In this document: piece by piece, positions 36,095 to 44,422 of the stretch | Layout of the letters: every line of letters begins with the position of its first letter | How positions within the stretch are numbered: the stretch's first letter is position 1 | Origin: a bacterium | GTDB taxonomy: Bacteria > Bdellovibrionota_C > UBA2361 > RFPC01 | Direction: 5' to 3' | DNA: 63,860 nucleotides | Assembly: GCA_030431715.1 (NCBI GenBank) | Contig: JAUIIO010000023.1 | Location: 1 to 63,860 of the forward strand | Program-made: the position numbers and the translations under genes | The notes under the pieces: model-generated | Seen by the model: the letters and a program-made list of their open reading frames with translations, nothing else | Database searches by the model: none | Told to the model about the DNA's origin: nothing

Positions 36095-36112
36095 ATGTTT
36101 AGATCTAAACAT
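36095..36112. promoter_or_regulatory. 18-bp perfect palindrome, candidate operator
   Basis: ATGTTTAGATCTAAACAT reads the same on both strands. It lies about 105 bp upstream of the golvesin-like gene start and downstream of cysC. Such a palindrome could bind a dimeric regulator of the secreted protein; no second copy was seen in the window. Confidence 0.4.
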
Positions 36113-36114
36113 CA

Positions 36115-36139
36115 ACTGCTTAAATTAGATGTAAGCAGT
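36115..36139 (-). terminator. Weak hairpin after cysC
   Basis: ACTGCTTA pairs with TAAGCAGT around a 9-nt AT-rich loop, 8 nt after the cysC stop codon on the minus strand. No T-run follows, so termination is uncertain. Confidence 0.35.
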
Positions 36140-36146
36140 ATTCCTT

Positions 36147-36767
36147 TCACTGTTTTCTAAATCCAAGTACATCTACTGAGCTTTGTAGCTCTTGCAATAT
36201 ATTACTAATGCTTTCTTTTGAGGTATCAATCTTAAGATGCGGGTTTCTTGGTTCCTCATATGGAGCTGATATGCCGGTGAAATTTGGTATTTCACCACTC
36301 CGGGCTTTTTTGTAGAGGCCGTTTGGGTCGCGCTCTTCGCAAGCTTCTAGGGGAGTGCTTAAGTATACTTCCCGGTATCTTTCTTCTCCTACCACTTCTT
36401 TCGCGAGTTTTCGGTACTCTTCAAGAGGGGTGATAAATGCACAGATAACTATTATTCCTGCATCGTTAAAGAGTCTGGCAGTTTCTGCTACTCTTCTTAT
36501 GTTTTCACTTCTGTCTTCTGGAGAAAACCCGAGATTCTTATTTAGCCCCTGGCGGACGTTATCGCCATCTAGAACGTAGACGGCTTTTCCTTCATCAAAG
36601 AGTTTCTTTTCAAGCTCTCTTGCAAGGGTGGATTTCCCTGCTCCTGATAGTCCTGTAAACCAGATGGTCACTGCTCTCTGTCCAAATTTCCGTTCTCTTT
36701 CTTCTGTTGAGACAAGGCTCGCTACTCGGTGAAGGTTGCTGCTGACGTTAGATGATGAGGTTTTCAT
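36147..36767 (-). CDS. cysC: Adenylyl-sulfate kinase (APS kinase)
   Basis: A 206-residue canonical CysC: Walker A GLSGAGKSTLAREL near residue 39, LDGDNVRQGLNKNLGFS near 70 with the full DGDNVR motif, and GISAPYEEPRNPHLKIDTS near 165. It phosphorylates APS to PAPS, the sulfate donor. The ATG at 36767 is chosen over a TTG frame 12 codons upstream; the SD is weak (GGGAAAG). Together with the divergent copy at 8596, two sulfotransferases and cysQ (55024) it completes most of a sulfation route, but ATP sulfurylase (CysD/N or Sat) is not in the window. Confidence 0.92.
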   Translation of the reverse strand: MKTSSSNVSSNLHRVASLVSTEERERKFGQRAVTIWFTGLSGAGKSTLARELEKKLFDEGKAVYVLDGDNVRQGLNKNLGFSPEDRSENIRRVAETARLFNDAGIIVICAFITPLEEYRKLAKEVVGEERYREVYLSTPLEACEERDPNGLYKKARSGEIPNFTGISAPYEEPRNPHLKIDTSKESISNILQELQSSVDVLGFRKQ

Positions 36768-36933
36768 ATTCTTTCCCAGAGAATTTCGTAGTTGGAGCGA
36801 CAAAAATTTGTACTCTAAGTGGCATTTTTTAGCGCCCGATCGTCAAGCATAACACTTTTTGACACGATTACTTTAACTATAAGGCGTTTGTTTGGGTAGG
36901 GCATTTGCGGGGAGCTCTGTTAAGGGGCTCTAT

Positions 36934-38160
36934 ATGATGTTCAAAGCGTTTCGAGGTGTCGCCTGTCTGCTGCTAGTACTTTCTTTCTCCGTCATTTCTG
37001 CGGCATCTGCTCAGGACCAAGAAGGAAATGTAAGATTTCTCTTCTTTAATACTGAAGATCTTTCAATTGAGCTCAGTCATTCTATGACTCCAACCGGATT
37101 TGAAGATCCGTATTCCATTGAAGTAACAATAACGGGCAATAGAGGTAGGTATTTTATGCTGGGCAAAAGCTCTAGCGTTGAAGTATTCGGACTTGAAGGT
37201 CGTCACGACTATCTCTATGTACCAACTGGAACCGAAGTTCTTGCGCAGGGCCAGCTGAACAGAGACGGCACCTATACTCTTCAAGTTTCCGTAGAGCCTG
37301 GTGCTGATAGCCCCTTCTCATATCTTCAAGCAGCAACGTCAAGAGATTCTAACTTCAGAAGATCTGAGCTTTCAGCTCCTGAAAAAGTCACTGATATGCA
37401 GGAATTTGCTCAGTATTATGGGATTGAAGGACCTAAAGGTGACAAAGGAGATAAGGGTGATACCGGACCTCAGGGGCCGGCTGGACCACAGGGTGAACGA
37501 GGAGAGACAGGACCGACAGGGCCAGAAGGCCCACAGGGTATTGCCGGACCCGCCGGGCCTCAAGGACTAACTGGTCCGCAGGGACCTGTTGGGCCACAAG
37601 GTGAACAGGGCATCATGGGGCCACAAGGACCAGAAGGTCCAATGGGACCTCAAGGACCAGCTGGAGTTTGTGAAAGTACGTGTGGTGGTGGTGGCGATAC
37701 TATCTTCGGTTCTGGTGGAGGCGGAGGAACAAACGGTTCAGTTATTATGTTCTCTGGAGGATGTAGAAATTTTGGTATCTCCTCTGAGTTTATTCAGTAC
37801 TGTTTTAATGGTGTAGATTTTAATACCGCCGGTGGTTATCTCTCTGTAAATGAGAATGGTGAGATTACGGTTCTAAAGAGTGGTTTTTACAGAATGAATG
37901 CATGGAGTATTGCTAATGGTGCTGAGAGTGCATACTTACGAATACTTAAAAATGAACACGTAACCCTACAGAGTATTGAATATACTGGTAACCAGTTTAA
38001 CGACATTCAGGCTGACCTTACTTGGCCACTTGTGGAGGGTGAGGTTATTACCTTTCAATTTGCAGCTTACGGCGGAAGTCAGATAGCGTTTTTCCCATGG
38101 GCTCCGAGCGGAACTTCTAGTCGGGTACAGATGCAGTATGTTGGTGGGTTTCCGGAATAA
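36934..38160 (+). CDS. Secreted collagen-like protein
   Basis: A 408-residue exported protein: signal peptide (hydrophobic [19 protein letters not shown], cut near residue 27), a beta-rich N-terminal domain (to about 165), an uninterrupted collagen-like segment of about 26 Gly-X-Y triplets ([15 protein letters not shown] onward), a Cys-Gly-rich hinge, and a C-terminal roughly 140-residue C1q/BclA-like beta-sandwich ([17 protein letters not shown], then [11 protein letters not shown]). Such proteins form trimeric surface filaments. The first of two ATGs at 36934 has AAGGGG upstream; a longer TTG frame is unlikely. TTGACA at 36859 has no well-spaced -10, so no promoter is called. Confidence 0.8.
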   Translation: MMFKAFRGVACLLLVLSFSVISAASAQDQEGNVRFLFFNTEDLSIELSHSMTPTGFEDPYSIEVTITGNRGRYFMLGKSSSVEVFGLEGRHDYLYVPTGTEVLAQGQLNRDGTYTLQVSVEPGADSPFSYLQAATSRDSNFRRSELSAPEKVTDMQEFAQYYGIEGPKGDKGDKGDTGPQGPAGPQGERGETGPTGPEGPQGIAGPAGPQGLTGPQGPVGPQGEQGIMGPQGPEGPMGPQGPAGVCESTCGGGGDTIFGSGGGGGTNGSVIMFSGGCRNFGISSEFIQYCFNGVDFNTAGGYLSVNENGEITVLKSGFYRMNAWSIANGAESAYLRILKNEHVTLQSIEYTGNQFNDIQADLTWPLVEGEVITFQFAAYGGSQIAFFPWAPSGTSSRVQMQYVGGFPE

Positions 38161-38308
38161 GTATTAAAAACACCTGCACCTTAACCTATACCTGAACCTA
38201 CTCTGCGTTCTCTCTTCGTCATTGGAGCGCAAAAGTTACCTCCGGCTCTGCCGGAGGCCCCGTAGATTTTGACAGTATCAGAGATCAACAGAGAACTTAA
38301 GAGCAATG

Positions 38309-38439
38309 GTCATTGCGAGGAGCAGGGCGTAAGCCATGCGACGTGGCAATCTCCTAGCCCTAGATTTGTAATATTAGGTGCCACTCCTTGGAGATTGCTT
38401 CGTCATTCGGTCTTCGACCTCAGCTCCTCGCAATGACGG
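38309..38439. repeat. Two inverted copies of the ~50-bp palindromic repeat (A and B)
   Basis: Copy A (38309-38353) reads GTCATTGCGAGGAGC to GGCAATCTC; copy B (38391-38439) is the opposite orientation, GAGATTGCTTCGTCATTC to AGCTCCTCGCAATGACGG. The family has ends that are imperfect inverted repeats and recurs at 40012, 41197, 54343 and 54404. Confidence 0.85.
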
Positions 38440-38469
38440 ATAATAATACTTTTACAGCAAGGACATGGG

Positions 38470-38547
38470 GATTGCCGCCCTACTTCGCTAAAGCTACGAA
38501 GGACAGGCCGTCGTTCGGTCTTCGACCTCAACTCCTTGCAATGACGG
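38470..38547. repeat. Composite copy of the palindromic repeat (C)
   Basis: This copy carries a ~35-bp insertion (CCTACTTCGCTAAAGC, then ACGAAGGACAGG) after GATTGC, so the unit is 78 bp instead of about 50. The insertion is identical to that in the copy at 41197-41275, which shows that the inserted sequence is itself a second repeat family or that the composite form moves as one. Confidence 0.85.
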
Positions 38548-38629
38548 GTAACTCGCTATAACTGGTGATATTTAGCGTTTTTTTTGCAGTTTTCGCAGTT
38601 AATACATACGAAATCCTCGTAGAAATAAA

Positions 38630-38657
38630 TCAAGTTTTCCACAGTGAATGCCGATCT
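38630..38657 (+). promoter_or_regulatory. FliA (sigma28)-type promoter for flagellin
   Basis: TCAAGTTT (38630-38637) and GCCGATCT (38650-38657) are separated by 12 nt and lie 34 nt before the GTG start. The E. coli/Salmonella consensus is TAAAGTTT-N11-GCCGATAA, so the match is 7/8 and 6/8 with the spacer one base longer. Confidence 0.6.
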
Positions 38658-38691
38658 TTTAGGTTGGATGTGTGTTTTTTAGGTGTGTGTC

Positions 38692-39990
38692 GTGGCAGTA
38701 ACGCTCGGCTCTAATGTGCAGTCACTTAGAGCTGTTAGACAATTAGGTATCAATACGCAGAAGGTGGGAACTGTTTTTGAACGGCTCTCTTCCGGACAGC
38801 GTATCAATCGTGCTGCCGACGATGCTGCCGGATTAGCAATTGCTGATACACTTAACACTGATTCCAGACTCTTTAACGTAGCAAATAGAAATATTAATGA
38901 TGGGATTTCTCTAATTAATATTGCTGCGAGTTCCTTATCAAATCAGAAACAAATTATATTTAGGCTCCAAGAACTAGCTGAGCAGTCTGCAAACGGAGTC
39001 TATTCAGATAATCAGAGACAAGCTCTAAACAAAGAGTATCAAGCGCTCATACAAGAATTTAATAGAATAGGTGAAACCAGTGAATTTAATGGGCAAAAGC
39101 TCCTGCTCGCAGGCCGAGGAGATAACGCTTCTCAGTATCAGCTGCAAGTAGGAATAAACGGGAGTAATGATTCTGTTATCTCAATAGCAAATCAAGATAC
39201 GGCTACCTTTTCTGGAACAATTTCTGCTAGTACTGATTTTACCGAGGTGGGTAACTCTGCCCCCTATGATGGGAACCCGGATGGTCAAGAAACCTTGGAT
39301 GATTTTCTCTATCACAATAACTTTGTGAATTCTAATCCTACCTTTGATCAGCTCGCCACCTTTTCTCAAAATAACATGTTCCGAGTCTCAGTTACTGATT
39401 CAAATGGCGAACAAAAAGATCTGATTGGAATTATATCTCTTGGTAACTATCTTGACGCCCCGGATAATAACGCATCTTTTGCTCTTTATGCCCTTAGTGC
39501 TGATGGAGAAACCTATGACGATGTAGGTTCGCTCTCTTCGGTTAGTGAGGATACAAGAGCAGAGTCCGCTCTTACTTTTGCCCTTACATTTGGAGATGGG
39601 GCTACTGGTAGTATTGAGCTCGATTTTAGAGCGCTGACTATTACAACTGATAATACAAACACCCTACGACAAACAAATATTGATTTTACAGGAGTAGAAA
39701 CAGTTGGGAGGGCAAGACATGCGCTCGATAGGCTCGGTGAGCGCCTAGATGATCTTAGTAGACAAGAAGGTGTTTTAGGGTCTACTCAGAGTAGGCTTGA
39801 AACTGCGCTTGAAGTCACAAAAGTTTCACGAGAAAACTACGCCGCTGCAGAGTCCAGAATTCGTGACGCAGATATTGCGAGTGAAAGTTCAGAATTAACA
39901 AGGCTTACTATTTTACAACAGTCATCTGCTTCGGTTCTTGCTCAGGCGAATATTCAGCCGGAGATTGCGTTGTTGCTACTTGGTCGTTAA
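38692..39990 (+). CDS. fliC: Flagellin
   Basis: A 432-residue flagellin. The N-terminal D0/D1 region (TLGSNVQSLRAVRQLG, FERLSSGQRINRAADDAAGLA) and C-terminal D1/D0 region (SRIRDADIASESSELTR, ILQQSSASVLAQANIQPEIAL) are highly conserved; the middle of about 190 residues (roughly 160-340) is variable, acidic and Ser/Thr-rich, forming the outer surface where glycans are attached. The GTG at 38692 with AGGTG upstream is preferred over the GTG at 38683. It lies at the end of the glycan island and reads away from it, consistent with the island glycosylating this protein. No chaperone or cap gene is adjacent. Confidence 0.95.
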   Translation: MAVTLGSNVQSLRAVRQLGINTQKVGTVFERLSSGQRINRAADDAAGLAIADTLNTDSRLFNVANRNINDGISLINIAASSLSNQKQIIFRLQELAEQSANGVYSDNQRQALNKEYQALIQEFNRIGETSEFNGQKLLLAGRGDNASQYQLQVGINGSNDSVISIANQDTATFSGTISASTDFTEVGNSAPYDGNPDGQETLDDFLYHNNFVNSNPTFDQLATFSQNNMFRVSVTDSNGEQKDLIGIISLGNYLDAPDNNASFALYALSADGETYDDVGSLSSVSEDTRAESALTFALTFGDGATGSIELDFRALTITTDNTNTLRQTNIDFTGVETVGRARHALDRLGERLDDLSRQEGVLGSTQSRLETALEVTKVSRENYAAAESRIRDADIASESSELTRLTILQQSSASVLAQANIQPEIALLLLGR

Positions 39991-40011
39991 TACAGTTCTG
40001 TACCAAGTTAC

Positions 40012-40061
40012 GAGATTGCTTCGTCGTTCGAGCTTACGCTCTCAGCTCCTCGCAATGACGG
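40012..40061. repeat. Palindromic repeat copy D overlapping recF
   Basis: GAGATTGCTTCGTCGTTC to AGCTCCTCGCAATGACGG, as in the other family members. Bases 40042-40061 are inside recF and encode its last residues (TVIARS) and stop codon. Confidence 0.85.
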
Positions 40062-41178
40062 TGGGAGATTCGTAAGGCATTTTCAAATTTGTAGTTTCAA
40101 GTGACGATATTTCTCCTGAAGCGATCACTCGGATGTTTTTCTCTGCGTAGTCTTTGTAGGCGCTGGCATCTGTGCCAGTTATAATTACCTGTGCTTCTTT
40201 TTCCATTACAATTTCGACTAGGTGCTTGTTCCGTGATGCGTCGAGTTCAGACTCGACATCATCAAGGAGAATGACTGGAAATTCACCTGTTTCTTCTTTA
40301 ATAAGATCTATAACCCCTGAAAGAAGTGAGAGAACAAGAGAGCGAGTCTGCCCCTGTGAGGCGTAGCTTCTAGCAGAGAGGTCCCCAAAAGTAATGTCTA
40401 TATCATCGCGGTGTGGTCCTATTAGGCAGCTTCGCTGACGCCATTCCTTATCCATCGCCTCTTCAAGCATCTGGTAGACGTCTGCCCCAGTATCCTCTCC
40501 TGATAACTTTGACTCTAAGACTAGCTTTACGGGGCCATCAGCCGGTGCAAGGCGGTTATAGGTTTTTGAAGCCAGCGCCTCTAACTTTCTTAAGAACTCA
40601 AGCCTCTTCTTATGAATAAGAACTATCCAATCAGAAAGAATCTCATTCCATGTAGAAACCTCTTGTCTCTTTAGCTGATCCTCATGGAGCAGAGCACGCT
40701 TATGAGAGAGCGCTTTATTATATCTTACTAGGATATCAAAGTACTGAGAATCTAAGCTGCTCAGGTACTTATCAAGAAATACTCTGCGTTCTCCCGGCGG
40801 CCCTTTTATGAGGATAAGGTCTCCCGGTGTAAAGGAAACACAGATGAGTTTCCCGATGTAATCCTGCAGAGTCTTTACCTGATCGCCGTTTACAAACGCC
40901 TTTCGTTTTGATGATTCAATTGACACTCCGAGATCAACATCCCAATCTGCGTGCAGTACGTGGCCAAATACTGACAGGTCTTTACTACCAAAACGTATAA
41001 GTTCTTTTGATTTCTGAGTTCTAAATGAACGACCTGAGCTCAGAAAGTTGATTGCTTCAACGAGGTTTGTTTTTCCCTGTCCGTTTTTTCCTATGAAAAA
41101 GTTCACACCGGGATCGAAGGTTACCTCGGTGTCTTGGAGATTTCTGAAGTTATAGATTTTTAATGATTCAAGATGCAT
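40042..41178 (-). CDS. recF: DNA repair/recombination protein RecF
   Basis: A 378-residue SMC-like ATPase that loads RecA at gaps with RecO and RecR: N-terminal LKIYNFRNLQ, Walker A GKNGQGKT at residues 30-37, SFTPGDLILIKGPPGERRVFLD near 120, the ABC-type signature ASQGQTRSLVLSLL near 280, and Walker B VILLDDVESELD near 313. Length fits the family. The C-terminal six residues derive from a dispersed repeat. The ATG at 41178 gives the standard N-terminus. It is third after dnaA and dnaN, separated from dnaN by 121 bp that include another repeat copy, so cotranscription is likely but not certain. Confidence 0.97.
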   Translation of the reverse strand: MHLESLKIYNFRNLQDTEVTFDPGVNFFIGKNGQGKTNLVEAINFLSSGRSFRTQKSKELIRFGSKDLSVFGHVLHADWDVDLGVSIESSKRKAFVNGDQVKTLQDYIGKLICVSFTPGDLILIKGPPGERRVFLDKYLSSLDSQYFDILVRYNKALSHKRALLHEDQLKRQEVSTWNEILSDWIVLIHKKRLEFLRKLEALASKTYNRLAPADGPVKLVLESKLSGEDTGADVYQMLEEAMDKEWRQRSCLIGPHRDDIDITFGDLSARSYASQGQTRSLVLSLLSGVIDLIKEETGEFPVILLDDVESELDASRNKHLVEIVMEKEAQVIITGTDASAYKDYAEKNIRVIASGEISSLETTNLKMPYESPTVIARS

Positions 41179-41196
41179 AGGACCGATGTGCTCAAG

Positions 41197-41275
41197 GAGA
41201 TTGCCGCCCTACTTCGCTAAAGCTACGAAGGACAGGCCGTCGTTCAGCCTTCGGCTTCATCTCCTCGCAATGACG
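41197..41275. repeat. Composite palindromic repeat copy E between dnaN and recF
   Basis: 79 bp of the same composite form as the copy at 38470: GAGATTGC, the identical 35-bp insertion (CTACTTCGCTAAAGCTACG within it), CGTCGTTC and the terminal CTCCTCGCAATGACG. It occupies most of the 121-bp dnaN-recF gap. Confidence 0.85.
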
Positions 41276-41299
41276 AACACGCTCGTAGTGAGCGTGTTC
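41275..41299 (-). terminator. 10-bp hairpin directly after the dnaN stop
   Basis: GAACACGCTC and GAGCGTGTTC pair perfectly around five bases, starting immediately after the dnaN stop codon on the minus strand. There is no T-run, so it may be a processing or attenuation site between dnaN and recF and not a full terminator. Confidence 0.5.
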
Positions 41300-42415
41300 T
41301 TAGTTAAGCCGCATTGGCATAATGATGCCGAAGTAGGATTCGTCTTCTTCGGACTTCAGCCTTGCCGGGCCGAGCTCTCCGCTGAGTTCTAATATAAGAG
41401 GTTTGCCTTCTCCGATGGAAGCGGCAAACTCCATTAAGTATCTAGCATTAAAGCCAATTGTGAGTGGCTCACCGCTGTAATCGATATCGAGCTCTTCTTT
41501 TGATTGTCCAATTTCCGGGGAAGAGCTTGAAACTCTTAGCTTTCCTTCGCTGAAATCAAGACATACGCACTTGCCCTTATCTGTCACCATAAGTGCGGCA
41601 CGTTTAACTGCCGCTGCAAATGGACCTGCCGGGATGGTTGCTGGTACTCCTGGTTTTTTAGGAACTACCTGATTGTAATCGGGAAACTCTCCGTCAATAA
41701 GTCTTACCGCAAACTTTGCATCTTTACCTTCAAGAATAAAAAATCCTTCGTGAAGTGTAATACCGACCTCTCCCTCTTCCTCATCAAGAATCTTTCTAAG
41801 CTCTGCGAGACCTTTAGTAGGAACAATGGCACGACCTTCGAAGTCAAGTCCGGAGACTGGTCGGTTAATGAGCGCAAGACGGTGGCCATCTGTTGCCACC
41901 ATTCGTAACATGCTTTCTTTCTTACCACCCTCTACTTCGAAACAAACACCATTAAGGTTAAAACGAGTTTCATCATGTGAAACTGCGTAAAGAGTTTTTT
42001 GGATCATCTCACGGAGCTGCGGAGAACTTACCTTTGTAGAGGCCTCTAGTGCGATACCAGGCAAACTTGGGAACTCTTCAGACCTAACCCCTACCACTAG
42101 AAATTCTGACGTGTCAGCCGAAATCTGGAGCCTGTCGCCCTTGGTGAGTTTCAGGTGTACGTCGGTGTTTGGAAGCTCACGTACGATGTCATTTAAAACT
42201 CTGGAGTTAACAGTTGTGCTCCCTGTTGCTTTTACAGTTCCAGAAGCCTTGGCGACTGCTGTTACTTCCAAGTCAGTTGCTGAAATTTTCAGAGCATCAT
42301 CGGTAACGGTCAAAAGTACGTTTACCAAAATTGGCATGGTTGTTTTTTTCTGAACAGCACTTTGGGTAATGCTTAGGGCACGAGAGAGTTCCGATCTTGG
42401 TATTACGATATCCAT
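41300..42415 (-). CDS. dnaN: DNA polymerase III beta sliding clamp
   Basis: A 371-residue clamp that encircles DNA and tethers polymerases. Seen: N-terminal MDIVIPRSELSRALSIT, KKTTMPILVNVLL (the conserved start of domain 1), NLNGVCFEVE and LRMVATDGHRLA near 160-175, RAIVPTKGLAELRKIL near 195, and the C-terminal YFGIIMPMRLN. Length matches the family. The ATG at 42415 gives the canonical start; GTG codons at 42424 and 42421 are alternatives. It is preceded by the putative origin and dnaA on the same strand. Confidence 0.97.
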   Translation of the reverse strand: MDIVIPRSELSRALSITQSAVQKKTTMPILVNVLLTVTDDALKISATDLEVTAVAKASGTVKATGSTTVNSRVLNDIVRELPNTDVHLKLTKGDRLQISADTSEFLVVGVRSEEFPSLPGIALEASTKVSSPQLREMIQKTLYAVSHDETRFNLNGVCFEVEGGKKESMLRMVATDGHRLALINRPVSGLDFEGRAIVPTKGLAELRKILDEEEGEVGITLHEGFFILEGKDAKFAVRLIDGEFPDYNQVVPKKPGVPATIPAGPFAAAVKRAALMVTDKGKCVCLDFSEGKLRVSSSSPEIGQSKEELDIDYSGEPLTIGFNARYLMEFAASIGEGKPLILELSGELGPARLKSEEDESYFGIIMPMRLN

Positions 42416-42922
42416 GTTCACCACTTAAAAAGAAGTATCAATCAAAGCATGATAGAAAAACAAAATTGGAAAATAAAGGGAATTGTGAACATACTTTTTT
42501 AATTTTGCATCTTACCATTCAGTACATTTTAAAGTTTCATTTTCTTCACAAAAAAAAGATCACACTAAAGTACTATTAATATATTTATTAAATAGTAATA
42601 GTAATAAGCACCAAGTGTTTCTGTTTGTAAGCAGGCAATACATCCGAAAAGGTTAAAGAAAATACCTCTGAAAACTTACGGAAAACCTGTTAGCAAAAAA
42701 TGAGTTTTTAAACACCTTAGCCCAGACCGCTCTTGTAAGTATCTGATCACGGCATTCACTAGAATGGTTATTCACCAAATCCTACAAGGTTTCTAACAGG
42801 TTTTACCGGAAAAAAATTAATAGATCTGGGCGTTTATGGCAAGTATCCACAAGAAAAAGCACCGTTGGTCTTACTACGACCTTAATGCTCCCGGTAAAGA
42901 CCGGTGAGCCTCTATCTCTCCC
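42416..42922. other. dnaN-dnaA intergenic region, putative oriC
   Basis: 507 bp without a gene. It contains an AT-only stretch (42571-42608) ending in five TA(G/A) triplets (TAG-TAA-TAG-TAA-TAA, 42593-42607) like a DnaA-trio, and three 8-of-9 or weaker matches to the DnaA box TTATNCACA: TTCTTCACA (42542-42550), TTATTCACC (42768-42776), GTATCCACA (42843-42851). A 12-bp inverted repeat, AAAACCTGTTAG (42682-42693) and CTAACAGGTTTT (42793-42804), brackets the middle. A short hairpin (CCGGT AAAG ACCGG, 42891-42904) follows dnaA. No perfect TTATCCACA box is present, so the origin call is an inference from position and composition. Confidence 0.55.
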
Positions 42923-44377
42923 CTATCCGAAGAGAGATTGCTCTATCTCCTGTATATGGCCTTTGACTTCAGCAACGGTTTCGATTTTCGTGCTGACTAC
43001 GTTAGCGGCGTGGATAACACTTGAGTGATCTCGCCCGCCGAACTGTGAGCCTATTTCGGGATATGAAGCTGTGGTGTGTTTCCGGCAGAGATACATCGCA
43101 ATGTGCCGGGGAAATGAGAGGTTTTTTGTTCTTCTTTTGGAAACCATCTCTGAAACTTTAATGTGAAAGTGTGAGGATACCACGCGTTTAATATCATCAA
43201 TGGTGATATGTATCTTCTTAGGCTTAAGAAGTGGCTTTAGCGTGTTTTCAGCTAGCTCAAGGGTAAGTGGAATGTTTTGGAGACTGCTCTGGGCGTGGAG
43301 TCTGGTAAGGGCTCCCTCAAGCTCTCGTACGTTTGATGAGATCTTATCGGCAATATAGTGAGCAACTTCTTCTGGTAGATTACAACCATCAAATGCGGCC
43401 TTACGCTTGAGTATCGCAACGCGTGTTTCAAAATCAGGCGCTTGAATGTCTGCTGTAAGCCCCCAAGAGAATCGAGTTTGGAGCCTCTCTTCAATTCCTG
43501 GAATATCTTGAGGAATTTTGTCAGAAGTTATCACTATCTGATGCTTGGCGCTGTATAGAGCATTAAAAGTATGGAAAAACTCTTCCTGAGTTCGTTCTTT
43601 GCCGCACATAAATTGAATGTCATCAATAAGAAGGACTTCAATGTTACGTAGACGGTTCTTAAACTCATCCATCTTGGCGTGACGCAAGGAGAGGATAAGC
43701 TCATTGGTAAATGCCTCAGAAGACATATACAAAACTTTCGCATCGGGATTCTTCGCGAGAACGGCATTACCTATGGCGTGAAGGATATGTGTTTTTCCAA
43801 GACCAACACCACCGTAGATAAAGAGTGGGTTGTAAGAACCGCCTGGGCTCTCTGCGACGTGCTGGCACGCAGCGTGGCAAAACTGGTTACTATTCCCCAC
43901 CACGTAACTTTCAAACGTGTACTTAGGATTAAGGTTCGATTCAGAAATCTGATCTGCGGAAGGGCCGCGACCCTCTCTGGTTTTTTTAAGCTTCTTAACA
44001 ACAACATATGGTGATCTTTTTGATTCTTGGGCGTCTTCGGTCGTGGCGCTCTCAACCGTGAATCGAACACGGACTATATCTTCTGAAAAAAGTGGTTGTA
44101 GAGTTTCATGGATAGTATCACGAAACTTTGTGTCTACGTGGTTACAGATGAGTCGTGATGGAGCTTTAAGGTGAAACTCAGAAGAACTAGAATCGTAAGA
44201 GTGAAATTTAAGTGGCTTAATGTAAGCAGAGTATATCTGGGGGTCGAGCTTGCCTTTGAGTTGCTCCGCACCGTTGTTCCAAGCGCTTTCAGCTATAGTA
44301 GTATGAAGTTCAGAATCTTTTGAGTCATTTGTAAACGCATTTCCTTCCTGACCGTTTGAACTCTGACTGTCTTGCAT
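42923..44377 (-). CDS. dnaA: Chromosomal replication initiator protein DnaA
   Basis: A 484-residue AAA+ initiator: an N-terminal domain I/II (WNNGAEQLKGKLDPQIYSAYIKPL), Walker A FIYGGVGLGKTHILHAIGN near 190, Walker B EVLLIDDIQFMCGKE near 250, the box VII/sensor region (NVRELEGALTRL near 370), and the C-terminal DNA-binding signature GGRDHSSVIHAAN near 450. The ATG at 44377 (GGGA upstream) gives a normal N-terminus; the frame continues 34 codons upstream through tandem repeats. It binds DnaA boxes and melts the origin. Confidence 0.97.
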   Translation of the reverse strand: MQDSQSSNGQEGNAFTNDSKDSELHTTIAESAWNNGAEQLKGKLDPQIYSAYIKPLKFHSYDSSSSEFHLKAPSRLICNHVDTKFRDTIHETLQPLFSEDIVRVRFTVESATTEDAQESKRSPYVVVKKLKKTREGRGPSADQISESNLNPKYTFESYVVGNSNQFCHAACQHVAESPGGSYNPLFIYGGVGLGKTHILHAIGNAVLAKNPDAKVLYMSSEAFTNELILSLRHAKMDEFKNRLRNIEVLLIDDIQFMCGKERTQEEFFHTFNALYSAKHQIVITSDKIPQDIPGIEERLQTRFSWGLTADIQAPDFETRVAILKRKAAFDGCNLPEEVAHYIADKISSNVRELEGALTRLHAQSSLQNIPLTLELAENTLKPLLKPKKIHITIDDIKRVVSSHFHIKVSEMVSKRRTKNLSFPRHIAMYLCRKHTTASYPEIGSQFGGRDHSSVIHAANVVSTKIETVAEVKGHIQEIEQSLFG

Positions 44378-44422
44378 GTAAATCCCGCTACTAAATTTTA
44401 ACTGAACAAAGCGCCGAAGAAT

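Larger units (their letters stand above)
38161..38691. other. Gene-free repeat-rich stretch before the flagellin gene
   Basis: I see no gene in these 531 bases. They contain a CCTNNN hexamer array (38171-38200), a GC-rich hairpin (CCTCCGGC / GCCGGAGG, 38239-38257) that could end the collagen-like gene's transcript, three copies of a dispersed palindromic repeat (38309-38353, 38391-38439, 38470-38547), and the promoter and SD of the flagellin gene. Confidence 0.75.

Noticed and set aside
36859..36883. TTGACA/TATAAG pair before the collagen-like gene
   Set aside because: The spacing is only 13 nt, too short for a sigma70 promoter.
38161..38691. CRISPR array
   Set aside because: The repeats are inverted, of two lengths and unevenly spaced, with no constant-length spacers and no cas genes.
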